Of a DNA stretch of 64,000 nt, positions 57,901 through 62,844 are shown one piece after another. The position numbers were made by a program, and so were the translations under genes. The notes beneath the pieces are model-generated. The model saw only the letters and a list, made by a program, of their open reading frames with translations. It was not told the DNA's origin and ran no database searches. Within the stretch, counting starts at the first letter, position 1. Every line of letters begins with the position of its first letter. The stretch spans positions 20,420,944 through 20,484,943 of the forward strand of contig OX459098.1 of assembly GCA_949775045.1 (NCBI GenBank), written 5' to 3'. This DNA comes from Metridium senile (lineage: Eukaryota; Cnidaria; Anthozoa; Actiniaria; Metridiidae).

Positions 57901-60900
57901 TAAGCAAGACATCACTAGCTAACATGCTGTCCTTCCTGGCCGACTGTCCTACTGTATCACTACAGAACCTGTATCTTGCATTTGAAGTAATGAGGAGTGT
58001 CCTGGAAAAGACCACATCTATACCTGGACCAGCAAAAGCCCAGGAAGAGATGTCATTATTGACAGAAGGCTTAGTAAACAACCCTGACCTGGCACGAGTA
58101 CTGCAGAAGACTCTAGTAGAAGGGTCTCCCAAGGACTATGGCACAGAAACAGGTATTGGAACGGCAGGCACAGGGATAAAGCAAGTGGAAGTGTTCTTGT
58201 CAACACTCGCTGTTGCATTAGAGAAACAAGATGACAAATGTTTGCTGACAAAGTTTCATAACATGATGTTGGGCCTGCTGTGTACATTAGCGGCAGAGAA
58301 GTAAGATACTGTTTCAATATTTTTCTTGTTGTAATGTCTGTTGTTATTTGTCTTTTTGTTGTCATTTTTGATGTAATTATTTATTTGTTTAATTCATTCA
58401 TTTATTTATTCGTTTATTTATTCATTCATTAATATATTTAACAGCTTCAACATTTGCTTCAACATTCGTTCAATTTTGTTGAATGACAATGTTTAAACTC
58501 TTTCAAACTCTTTCAACATCAATTTAACATCGAGTAAAAACGTTTCAACAATGTTGAAAGGGTGGGAAAGGCTTCAACAGTTGCCATTAAACAAATCGAA
58601 CGGATGTTGAAGCAAATGTTGAAATCGTTTGCCCAGGCCTTGACCTTATAACCTTAATATTTTTATCTAATGTTTTTCCCTTATGCATTTTATTACAGTG
58701 TCAATTCAAGTGGACGGCCGTTACAAGTCAAACCAATTCTAAGAGCATTCCTAAAACACCCACCATCAAGTACCAAGGAACTAGATGTGTCTTTGATTAA
58801 TAAACTACTTCAACTAACTATGAGACTCTCACTACAACACTTGAGAAAGTTGGATGAAATCTCCCTGCGTGCTTCAAGCCATTTCCATGAAACCCCACGT
58901 CTCACAACGCCACCACATTTTGAGGAAACAAAGTCTACCAACGAACCGTGGATCGTCCATAGCACATGGTTAACAAAACTACTCAGTCTTGTCATCATGC
59001 TGCTGCAGATACCAGCAGACAAACCTCAGGACATACAGCCAGGATGGGGAGAAGGGACATCTGCAGGGAAAGATGCTTCAGATAGTACTCAAGTTGTTGG
59101 TGGCCAAGAAAATAGTACCAGTAGTTTCCAGAAAGAATGCCCAGTTGTTGCACTGGACGATGCCTCTGATAGCATGGTCAAGACGCTACAAGCCATGGCC
59201 AAAGCAGTTGAGCAGAACGCATCTCAAGCAAGTGAAGAATCACACACTATTATCAACATGATTGAAGAAGGGTCTTCCAGTTCTACATCAGAGAGTGAGA
59301 CATCTGAGGCCGAGGAAGAGGAATCCATACAATCAGCTGACACAGGATCCCAGGCAGATGATAAGAATGAAGTATTGTTGAATGCCAAAGAAGAACTATC
59401 ACCACCACCATCACCCAGACCTTCTAAAAGTATCTTACCAGACCAGATTATCCATGAAGATGAGATCTGCATGAACCTTCTACAATGCCTAAACCTGTGT
59501 AGTTCTAACAACATTGGAGTACTTCTTACCGGCGTTAATATCCTTTTTAATACCGACGCCTCTCCAGTCTCTGGTGATCCTGTTTCTGTTGAAGATGGTA
59601 TCCTTCAAGTCATGTCAGTTATCTTCACCCAGTTGACACACAAAGATATGCTTGTCTCTATGGTGATGATGTTCTTGTCAGGGCGTGGTGGATGTGAGGG
59701 TAATCCTAGACCTGTTACACATGTATCTGAACCATTCTTGTGGTTTTTGTTGAGAATGCTGGATTCTAGCAAACAAATCGAGGTCTTCACTGCACAAGGT
59801 ATGATGAACGTAATATATTAAACCAGAGTTTATAGTGGGACAATAGGCCGGTTCTTTGAAGTTTACCGGGTTTACCTCCAGCATTATCCTTAAAAATAAT
59901 AACTATCAACATGTATTTCTCTCAGCTCTGAATCCACACAAAAGTACTGTGATATCCTCTCTCATTGTGTAAATCTTTGTTGTTTCAGGAGGATATGAGT
60001 TGTTGTTTACTAATCTAGTAGCAAGTTACCATGGCCATCTTGACGACAAGAGTCAAAACTTGATACCAGTCATGCGACAGTTGACCAAACTAGCTCACAA
60101 CCCCAGTGATTCCAGTGTGAAACTGTTACTGAATGCTGTGTGGGAAGCAGAGAAAGATAATGGCTTGGTGAACTATGCCCCTTTTGGTGAGATACCATGT
60201 ATAATAGGCAGACTGTTAGCTTACTTGGTTGCTATTTTATTCACTAGTTTTGTTTGTTTCTCTTTGTGCTGTTTTGTTTGGATGTATTTGTTTGGATGTA
60301 TTTGTTTGGATGTATTTGTTTGGATGTATTTGTTTTGATGTATTTGTTTTGATGTATTTGTTTTGATGTATTTGTCTTTATGTATTTGTTTTTATGTATT
60401 TGTTTTTATGTATTTGTCTTTATGTATTTGTTTTTATGTATTTGTTTTTATGTATTTGTCTTTATGTATTTGTTTTTATGTATTTGTTTTTATGTATTTG
60501 TCTTTATGTATTTGTTTTTATGTATTTGTTTATTTATTTTTGTTTGTTATATTTTTGTTTGATTGTTTATTACCTTATTTCTTTGTTTATTTATTTATAT
60601 GTTTGTTTGTATTAGTTTTGTTTATTTGACTTGTGTTTTTTGTTTGTTCTTAAATATATTGTACTATTTTTACTTTTCAAATTCCAATGTTCACAACAAG
60701 GTTATAGATAGTACTGTCATTGACCTATTAACAATGCCTAAAACATTACATTTTATTGTTATGTTTCAGGCACCATAAGTTGTACCCGCCCATCAGCCCA
60801 TCCAGCAGAAGCCCTTCTTAAAGCATGTGCACCTCATCGCCGTGCTCGCTCTGCTACATGGTCGTATCATTTTTATCCTGGTGAATTGTGGTGTGACTTG

Positions 60901-62844
60901 ACTATCCAACTACCTACCCCTATACTGATACATGCTGTACATATACTACCACATACAACTAGTCTTACTAGTAAGTGAATATATTATTGACTATCCAATT
61001 ACCTACCCCTATACTGATACACGCTGTACCACATACAACTAGTCTTACTAGTAAGTGAATATATTATTGACTATCCAACTACCTACCCCTATACTGATAC
61101 ACGCTGTACCACATACAACTAGTCTTACTAGTAAGTGAATATATTATTGACTATCCAACTACCCCTATACTGATACACGCTGTACCACATACAACTAGTC
61201 TTACTAGTAAGTGAATATATTATTGACTATCCAACTACCTACCCCTATACTGATACACGCTGTACCACATACAACTAGTCTTACTAGTAAGTGAATATAT
61301 TATTGACTATCCAATTACCTACCCCTATACTGATACACGCTGTACATATACTACCACATACAACTAGTCTTACTAGTAAGTGAATATATTATTGACTATC
61401 CAATTACCTACCCCTATACTGATACACGCTGTACCACATACAACTAGTCTTACTAGTAAGTGAATATATTATTGACTATCCAACTACCTACCCCTATACT
61501 GATACACGCTGTACCACATACAACTAGTCTTACTAGTAAGTGAATATATTATTGACTATCCAACTACCCCTATACTGATACACGCTGTACCACATACAAC
61601 TAGTCTTACTAGTAAGTGAATATATTATTGACTATCCAACTACCTACCCCTATACTGATACACGCTGTACCACATACAACTAGTCTTACTAGTAAGTGAA
61701 TATATTATTGACTATCCAATTACCTACCCCTATACTGATACACGCTGTACCACATACAACTAGTCTTACTAGTAAGTGAATATATTATTGACTATCCAAC
61801 TACCTACCCCTATACTGATACATGCTGTACCACATACAACTAGTCTTACTAGTAAGTGAATATATTATTGACTATCCAATTACCTACCCCTATACTGATA
61901 CACGCTGTACATATACTACAACATACAACTAGTCTTACTAGTAAGTGAATATATTATTGACTATCCAATTACCTACCCCTATACTGATACACGCTGTACC
62001 ACATACAACTAGTCTTACTAGTAAGTGAATATATTATTGAATGAATGAGCCAATGAATTGATGAATGAAATGAATAGGTTAATAGTTGGGGTAGTGGATG
62101 AAGGACGAAATTAAGCAAGGAATGGATTGATGAAGAAAGGAAAATATGATTGAATGAATGAATGAACAAATGATTGAATGAATGGATGGATGATTGAATG
62201 GATGGTGGATGGATAAAGAAAGAAAAAAGGGGAAATGATGGTTGAATAAACAAATGATTGAATGAATGCATGGATGATTGAATGGATTCGTGCATGCATA
62301 AATGAATAAATGGATGAAGTGTGAAAAGAAGCAAGGAAAGGAGGATGGAATGGATTGATAAAGAAACAAAGAAAGAGGAAATGATGAATGAATGAACAAA
62401 TGATTGCATGGATGAATGGATGGATGATTGAATGAATGCATGTATAAATGAATAAATGGATGAAGTATGGAAAGAAGCAAAGAAAAGGAGGATGGAATGG
62501 ATGGATAAAGAAACAAAATAAGGAAAAGTTGAATGAATAAACAACTGATTGAAGGGATGGATGGATGATTGAAAGGATGCATGAATGAATGAATAAATGA
62601 TCGAAAGAATAATTGAATGAATACATGGATTGATGAATATCTCACTGACTGAATGAATATATATTATAATATATTATGCATTATACATAACCTTGAGTTT
62701 GTGTTTGTGGTTCCAGCATGCCCATCATATGTGGCATTAGACTACAGTGTTGATGGTACAGTCATGATACCAGCTAGTAAACCAGTCATGACTAGTGGTC
62801 TTAGTGTTATCAAGTTACAGTTTACACAACCAAAGATTGCACAG
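23555..62844 (+). CDS. BIRC6: BIRC6 (BRUCE/Apollon), N-terminal two thirds, partial at window edge
   Basis: Thirty exons joined by eye: 23555-23750, 24069-24262, 26970-27161, 27592-27842, 28658-28703, 29087-29169, 31080-31153, 31765-31817, 39876-39971, 41637-42339, 42918-44138, 44969-45197, 45860-46429, 47142-47261, 47848-48114, 48230-48474, 49243-49514, 50345-50635, 51237-51494, 52027-52688, 53398-53618, 54189-54502, 55195-55416, 56365-56524, 56772-57178, 57645-58300, 58699-59798, 59989-60186, 60770-60970, 62717-62844. All introns are GT-AG, phases agree at every junction and 3210 codons stay open. Order and motifs match human BIRC6 (about 4,860 residues): KDLNG, the BIR, QQEQQQRQHPQHLHQQ, GLLEVEPLHFTC. 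The family ubiquitinates caspases, SMAC and HtrA2 and acts in autophagy and cytokinesis. The C-terminal UBC exons are not in this window. Start may be Met at 23555 or, with better context (AAGATGG), 23576. Introns 1, 3, 10, 15, 21 and 27 show no recognisable element. Confidence 0.95.
24413..26612. repeat. MITE in BIRC6 intron 2, tandemly duplicated, one copy split
   Basis: The left unit (24413-24493) reads TAATATAAACACTCTGGGAG inward, then AAATCTTAAAGAAACATG, then CAGAGCTACAGCTCCC. A second unit starts at about 24500 and is interrupted at its TTAA by the 2-kb element; it resumes at 26551 and ends in CTCCCAGAGTGTTTATATTA, the inverted partner of the left end. Confidence 0.7.
24541..26550. mobile_element. 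2.0-kb TTAA-flanked (piggyBac-like) non-autonomous element
   Basis: Ends are AGTGCTAGTCTTACGA and its reverse complement. TTAA stands outside both (24537-24540 and 26551-26554). The uninterrupted unit 50 bp to the left preserves the empty site (AAATCTTAAAGAAACATG), so the duplication of TTAA is directly visible. No transposase frame; the largest internal frame (25811-26026) has no recognised domain. Inner ATTAATGGCGG-like words face each other near 24690 and 26388. TTAA targeting is diagnostic for piggyBac, but the ends do not start with the usual CCC. Confidence 0.75.
27592..31153 (+). CDS. BIRC6: BIRC6 exons 4-7, BIR domain
   Basis: Exons 27592-27842, 28658-28703 (only 46 nt), 29087-29169 and 31080-31153. 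Together they encode residues of about 195-345, with the BIR from RRQTFSTWPH to AECPFV (about 262-332). Zinc ligands follow CX2CX16HX6C: CFTC, then EH, then EC. WEPTDEPWSEHERH is almost identical to human BIRC6. The BIR binds IAP-binding motifs of caspases and SMAC. The domain is split over four exons. Confidence 0.95.
27838..28001 (+). repeat. Tandem repeat of the exon 4 / intron 4 boundary
   Basis: Three units of about 49-54 bp, each containing TACAA|GTATGT. Donor-like GT positions are 27843 (the real one), 27897 and 27946. The units share AATACAAT, AATGAAGCTATGCT and TAGTGAAGAT. Unit 2 has a 5-bp deletion. Reading past the first donor meets an in-frame TAG within the first unit. Confidence 0.85.
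28061..28387. repeat. MITE in BIRC6 intron 4
   Basis: Left end CAATTGTCCTATTTCATTAT (continuing GACGTCAC) faces CAATTGCCCTATTTCATTAT on the opposite strand at the right end: a 28-bp inverted repeat with one mismatch. No coding capacity. Confidence 0.8.
28863..29039. repeat. MITE in intron 5, CTTTCTGCAAACTCAGACATT family, copy 1
   Basis: The left end CTACTGCCGTTTTCG ... CTTTCTGCAAACTCAGACAT pairs with GACTGAGTTTGCAGAAAG ... ACGGCAGTA on the right. A second member is at 54951-55139 in intron 22. It occupies nearly the whole of the small intron 5. Confidence 0.8.
29515..29645. repeat. Hairpin element in intron 6
   Basis: GGAGATATGAATTTTATCTT near 29526 is mirrored by AAGATAAAATTCATATCTCC near 29610. 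The outer ACATG...CATGT also pairs. Between the arms lies the short inner pair AAGATATCCCAC ... GTAGGATATCTT. An adjacent palindrome around GATATCACACATGTGTGATATC lies at about 29424. Confidence 0.7.
29777..29879. repeat. Nearly perfect palindrome with CGCGCCTTCGGCTTGCG centre
   Basis: GTTTACAACAT and CGTGTTGTATCGGCGATACA on the left pair with the right half through TGTTGTAAAC. The arms are about 45 bp and the GC-rich centre is short. Confidence 0.8.
29880..30330. repeat. ATC/CAT microsatellite in intron 6
   Basis: Imperfect CATCATTATCATCAT-type repeat with a higher-order block (CATCTGCATTGACATGATTA) present at about 29908 and 30028. A further short run is at 30930-31012. Open frames here on both strands are composition artefacts. 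Confidence 0.85.
30340..30925. repeat. Composite repeat in intron 6 (TGGAAAGTTTTGGAAA unit and hairpin)
   Basis: 30418-30510 holds several copies of TTGGAAAGTTTTGGAAA. A palindrome at about 30787-30905 pairs GCTGTATGCAGTTATAAGCA and CTGTCAGAACAC with TGTTCTGACA and TGCTTTATAACTGCACACAGC (shown in parts). AGCACACAGCACAGGCG near 30384 resembles the hairpin end. No gene seen. Confidence 0.6.
31477..31631. repeat. Hairpin MITE, AACAGGTTCCCATTTAAA family, copy 1
   Basis: Both ends read AACAGGTTCCCATTTAAAT inward, followed by a second copy of CCCATTTAAATCTGTACTT inside each arm. The arms (about 70 bp) meet with a tiny loop at GCTGATCTGTGTGTTTAGC. The longer copy at 49833-50047 has an additional ~60-bp centre, so this copy has lost its centre. 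Confidence 0.88.
31765..39971 (+). CDS. BIRC6: BIRC6 exons 8-9, WD-repeat segment
   Basis: Exon 8 (31765-31817) encodes VSLATTPAKPHGDSSKAK, matching the residues directly after the human BIR (VTLATSPAQ). Exon 9 (39876-39971) encodes CLMATSSDTGHIVVWDLSDQLK, a WD-repeat strand equivalent to the human GKICIWDVSKLMK. The 8-kb intron between them carries a boundary repeat and an antisense BEL element. Confidence 0.93.
31812..32030 (+). repeat. Tandem repeat of the exon 8 / intron 8 boundary
   Basis: Three units of about 73 bp share ACATGTAAACTTTCCCTACA and CAATCAC[A/T]CACT, then CAGGTTTGAT. The first unit contains the real donor AAG|GTTAGTGACACATG (31818) and the third repeats AAG|GTTAGTGACACATG with GT at 31964. 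The middle unit has a degraded donor. Reading through the first donor reaches TAA after eight codons. Confidence 0.8.
32178..34337 (-). pseudogene. BEL/Pao pol, RNase H-integrase part
   Basis: 719 residues are open. The start has an RNase H-like segment (FSDAST, then ADEASRG). An integrase zinc-binding region (HSGTEH ... CIDCRRR) is followed by the catalytic core with the Asp of GVDCFGPF, the Asp of RSDNGG and a downstream Glu. A C-terminal region of the DUF5641 type (WRRWTREYLPSLQ) follows. The first GTG codon shown is not a real start: the frame is the same as that of the upstream part, and only the TGA at 34368-34370 separates them. Translation of this half would need read-through, so the copy is probably defective. 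Confidence 0.85.
34368..37949 (-). pseudogene. BEL/Pao gag-protease-reverse transcriptase part
   Basis: 1193 residues from an ATG at 37949. It comprises an N-terminal coiled coil, a DUF1759 gag-like region (FSGDPTEYHDFIRAFEH) at about 265-430 and CCHC-like Cys/His knuckles at about 490-560. A retropepsin-type protease follows with DSG at 619-621 and a reverse transcriptase with YVDD at 1033-1036. It ends in a TGA inside the connection between reverse transcriptase and RNase H, where family members continue. The stop may derive from CGA by CpG decay (inference). No frameshift was seen within this part. Confidence 0.87.
38397..38414 (-). other. Candidate primer-binding site
   Basis: TGGTATCGCGTCCCGAGA on the minus strand starts with TGG, complementary to a tRNA CCA end, and lies between the putative LTR and gag. 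The tRNA identity was not determined. Confidence 0.4.
38419..39653 (-). repeat. Candidate 5' LTR of the BEL element
   Basis: On the minus strand it begins TGTGGGTGCAACAGGGGG and ends CATCTCATCA, giving TG...CA limits about 1.24 kb apart. It is followed after a few bases by TGGTATCGCGTCCCGAG, which looks like a tRNA-primed binding site. The limits are inferred because no second LTR exists here for comparison. Confidence 0.5.
38506..38660. repeat. 77-bp tandem duplication inside the candidate LTR
   Basis: GGTTTGTAGATACGTAGGAT starts at 38506 and again at 38583, and the two 77-bp units appear identical. Its copy number in other members of the family is unknown. Confidence 0.9.
41148..41288. repeat. 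Long near-perfect hairpin in intron 9
   Basis: GTTATTTACCGGCT and the GC-rich GTCCGTATAGTGAAAAACTG on the left are reverse-complemented on the right, ending AGCCGGTAAATAAC. The arms are about 65 bp with a short GGACCTCGG-repeat centre. Probably a MITE. Confidence 0.88.
41361..41420. repeat. Dispersed GGAAACTAGCGAGTAAACTAG repeat
   Basis: The word GAAACTAGCGAGTAAACTAG and the following TGTTTGATATAAA are shared in diverged form with copies near 9105, 47049 and (inverted) 50188. The sequence after it (GAGCTTTAGCCCTTCGTCGG near 41480) looks like the end of another dispersed retroelement. Confidence 0.6.
41637..42339 (+). CDS. BIRC6: BIRC6 exon 10, acidic low-complexity insert
   Basis: Encodes about 234 residues very rich in Glu, Asp, Ser, Asn and Gln, predicted disordered. 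It occupies the place of the acidic Ser-rich segment after the WD strand in human BIRC6 (SCSDIPKLEGDSDDLLEDS) but shows no residue-level match. Exon boundaries are clear: CACCAG|GTATAC and GGAA|GTAAGT. Confidence 0.85.
42918..45197 (+). CDS. BIRC6: BIRC6 exons 11-12, second propeller half and QQEQQQ block
   Basis: Exon 11 (42918-44138) encodes about 407 residues, including DGSILILNANTLDTLTKF and DIVYCPGIDCLCCSTPQGNL, equivalent to human GGYVKILDLSNFEILAKV and VIYCSGTDRLCACTKGGEL. Exon 12 (44969-45197) encodes FENLVPRFTAIVPPSW and the strongly conserved VQQEQQQRQHPQHLHQQ followed by GDATLHTRTW. Confidence 0.93.
44232..44780. repeat. GGT/GAT satellite with higher-order units in intron 11
   Basis: GATAATGGTTAAGGTGTTGG followed by AATTGTGATGGGGTGGTAG recurs at about 44368, 44470 and 44560, so blocks of roughly 100 bp are repeated within triplet-rich sequence. 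Confidence 0.85.
45234..45330. repeat. Hairpin in intron 12
   Basis: TATACAATAT and TGTATGAGATATA on the left pair with TATATCTCATACA and ATATTGTATA on the right. The centre GTCGAAGACGAGCC is GC-rich. A MITE-like element of 97 bp. Confidence 0.7.
45860..48474 (+). CDS. BIRC6: BIRC6 exons 13-16
   Basis: Exon 13 encodes FELLLPKQCHVGHVDIKF (human FELVLPKACMVGHVDFKF) and VSLTVRRFKFS. Exon 14 encodes SGRSVAHQCSVLLLCAR. Exon 15 encodes ACQELLTEVSTKMDSLM and exon 16 RYGLYGLPFEPVLFDL (human RYGLYSSPFDPVLFDL). All four junctions have phase 2, or phase 1 at the end of exon 16. Confidence 0.92.
46446..46573. repeat. MITE with GGCCAGTTGTAC ends in intron 13
   Basis: GGCCAGTTGTACAAACCCTG faces GGCCAGTTGTACGAAGCCTG at the other end. 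Inside are TTATCCACTGGATAA-type palindromic words. Length 128 bp. Confidence 0.78.
47330..47700. repeat. 16-bp minisatellite in intron 14
   Basis: About 20 units close to CATTGCTATCTCGCCT, with C/T and G/A differences. Sixteen is not a multiple of three, so the overlapping open frames on the plus strand are shadows of the repeat. Confidence 0.92.
48504..49060. repeat. GAT satellite with ~140-bp higher-order units in intron 16
   Basis: GATGATAGTTGTAGTGGTAG followed by GATGTGATGACATCAATAAT occurs three times (about 48545, 48693 and 48832), each block separated by pure GAT runs of varying length. Confidence 0.88.
49243..52688 (+). CDS. BIRC6: BIRC6 exons 17-20
   Basis: Exon 17 encodes GLLEVEPLHFTCISTSDGARVER, nearly identical to human. 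Exon 18 is a Gln/Lys-rich coiled coil. Exon 19 encodes LIIERLHSGARHHVVLDLG ... LSIDAW, a jelly-roll-like segment (human IIIERMHSGARRFVTLDFG). Exon 20 (662 nt) encodes IVGRPRSNARVRMKIG, CHYSLACGKLET and MIFPQER, all with human counterparts. Intron phases 0, 0, 0, 2. Confidence 0.94.
49622..49830. repeat. 104-bp tandem duplication in intron 17
   Basis: AACAAACATTTCTGATTGTA begins at 49622 and again at about 49726; the units match up to the A-rich end AAAACAAGTAAA. It directly abuts the hairpin MITE at 49833. Confidence 0.88.
49833..50047. repeat. Hairpin MITE, AACAGGTTCCCATTTAAA family, copy 2
   Basis: 215 bp, same ends and double inner CCCATTTAAATCTGTACTT as the copy at 31477-31631, but with a centre containing a second inverted pair (AACCAATCAGAG / CTCTGATTGGTT). 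This is the more complete member. Confidence 0.88.
50180..50250. repeat. Inverted copy of the GGAAACTAG dispersed repeat
   Basis: On the minus strand it reads AATGGAAACTAGTGAGTGAG and later TGTTTGATATAAAATAATGA, matching the copy at 41361 apart from scattered differences. Confidence 0.55.
51003..51235. repeat. Imperfect tandem duplication in intron 18
   Basis: TGTCTTCCAATATCCAAGCA occurs near 51010 and again near 51112, followed each time by a variant of TTGACACAC and TAGACACT[A/T]CTTAA. Period about 105 bp with an insertion in unit 2. It ends right before the acceptor of exon 19. Confidence 0.7.
51552..51698. repeat. Long hairpin in intron 19
   Basis: ATTTGTGTATGAGTATGATC at the left is reverse-complemented at the right. 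Pairing continues through GTAATTGCAATTATAGAAGC to a TTTT loop, with arms of about 70 bp and few mismatches. A GAT-rich run follows at 51800-51900. Confidence 0.87.
52760..52946. repeat. Tc1/mariner-type MITE in intron 20
   Basis: CAGTGGAACCCTG at the left and CAGGGTTCCACTG at the right, with TA outside both ends (52758-52759 and 52947-52948). Inner words TTAATACGGCCACC are repeated. TA target duplication and CAGTGGAACCC ends fit Tc1/mariner-derived elements. Confidence 0.8.
53398..57178 (+). CDS. BIRC6: BIRC6 exons 21-25
   Basis: Exon 21 encodes RVFVVLSVLAQQSPDVASVL and DVSLVGWVVLLL (human DIPMISWVVMLV). Exon 22 (54189-54502) encodes DKWDFIVPSPTTQ, then a Lys/His-rich helical stretch; it has no internal Met near its start, so it is easily missed. 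Exon 23 begins QHIKDLMKLRHQ (human KHFKDLIRLRR). Exon 24 encodes SDWGGPWTRHALITLLQDLL (human ISWGGAWAQYSLTCMLQDIL). Exon 25 has an acidic linker, then VPVDWTDPFMSGGL-type sequence and ALDARLELGV (human ALDARLEVGL). Confidence 0.92.
54580..54820. repeat. ATG/GAT microsatellite in intron 22
   Basis: Imperfect GATGATAATGTT-type repeat; open on both strands only because of its composition. Confidence 0.88.
54951..55139. repeat. MITE in intron 22, CTTTCTGCAAACTCAGACATT family, copy 2
   Basis: TTACTGCTGTTTTTGACTTT and CTGCAAACTCAGACATTTCA on the left are mirrored on the right. The inner GCTGCCGTCAATCAA / TTGATTGACGGCAGC pairs perfectly. Better preserved than the copy at 28863-29039. Confidence 0.85.
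55445..56290. repeat. Two copies of a TTTGGCAGG...CTGCCAAATGG repeat in intron 23
   Basis: About 55453-55560 and 56150-56285 share TTTGGCAGGCAAAAA-like and AACTGCCAAATGG words, then GGGAAATCAT and TTCAATG, then AACTGGAAGTG. Between them is A+T-rich ATCATC sequence. No coding exon recognised. Confidence 0.6.
56538..56636. repeat. CCATACGC octamer microsatellite in intron 24
   Basis: About twelve units of CCATACRC/CATACACC directly follow the donor of exon 24 by ~15 bp. Confidence 0.9.
57293..57427. repeat. TGTTGAAGCAAAT repeat in intron 25
   Basis: TTTGTTGAATTGCAATGTTT near the start and CGAACAGATGTTGAAGCAAA near the end match the element in intron 26, in the same orientation. Pairing of TTGAAGCAAATCTTGAAACC with its partner in the other copy suggests inverted ends. 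Confidence 0.6.
57645..59798 (+). CDS. BIRC6: BIRC6 exons 26-27
   Basis: Exon 26 (57645-58300) encodes DAVLKGMTTSNL, CFDKLFSECQ and ELWLRLN (human CFNKLFSMLQ, LQLWLTLS). Exon 27 (58699-59798) is the second largest exon. It has helical repeats, an acidic Ser-rich linker, then ILQVMSVIFTQLTHKDM and SEPFLWFLLRMLDSSKQIEVF (human SEPLLWFILRVLDTSDALKAF). Helical ARM-like scaffold by family knowledge. Confidence 0.93.
58441..58640. repeat. TGTTGAAGCAAAT MITE in intron 26
   Basis: TTCAACATTTGCTTCAACAT at the left is mirrored by ATGTTGAAGCAAATGTTGAA at the right. Inner TTTGTTGAATGACAATG matches the intron 25 copy. About 195 bp. Confidence 0.75.
59989..62844 (+). CDS. BIRC6: BIRC6 exons 28-30, last exons in the window
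   Basis: Exon 28 encodes GYELLFTNLVASYHGHLD and NYAPFG. Exon 29 (60770-60970) encodes HPAEALLKACAPHRRARSATWSY (human QPAEVLLQATPPHRRARSAAWSY, quoted in part) and ELWCDLTIQLPTP. Exon 30 (62717-62844) encodes VDGTVMIPASKPVMTSGLSV. The following human sequence (VCLRLHRPRDAST) has no match before 64000, so the next exon is outside. Confidence 0.94.
60262..60545. repeat. 14-bp minisatellite in intron 28
   Basis: Units TGTTTGGATGTATT change to TGTTTTTATGTATT and TGTCTTTATGTATT along the array, about 20 copies. All three plus frames stay open only because of the repeat. Confidence 0.9.
60898..62036 (+). repeat. 80/89-bp tandem array carrying 14 copies of the exon 29 end and its splice donor
   Basis: Each unit is 64 or 73 nt copied from the 3' end of exon 29 (from TTGACTATCC to AGTCTTACTA) plus 16 nt of intron (GTAAGTGAATATATTA). 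GTAAGTGA donors begin at 60971, 61051, 61131, 61207, 61287, 61376, 61456, 61536, 61612, 61692, 61772, 61852, 61941 and 62021. Spacings of 76, 80 and 89 recur in blocks, so larger blocks were duplicated too. Reading past any donor gives AGT AAG TGA, an in-frame stop. Confidence 0.95.
62037..62650. repeat. GAAT-rich satellite with ~165-bp higher-order units
   Basis: Imperfect TGAATGAATGGATGGA sequence. A marker, GGATGAAGT[G/A]TG followed by AGGAGGATGGAATGGAT, recurs about every 160-170 bp. Long minus-strand open frames here (Ser/His/Ile-rich) reflect the four-base repeat. Confidence 0.88.

Noticed and set aside
60898..62036. CRISPR-like array
   Set aside because: Units are contiguous with no unique spacers, and they copy a eukaryotic exon end.
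61969..62645. Three long minus-strand frames rich in Ser, His, Phe and Ile
   Set aside because: They lie in the GAAT satellite, whose four-base period keeps frames open; no start context, no domain.
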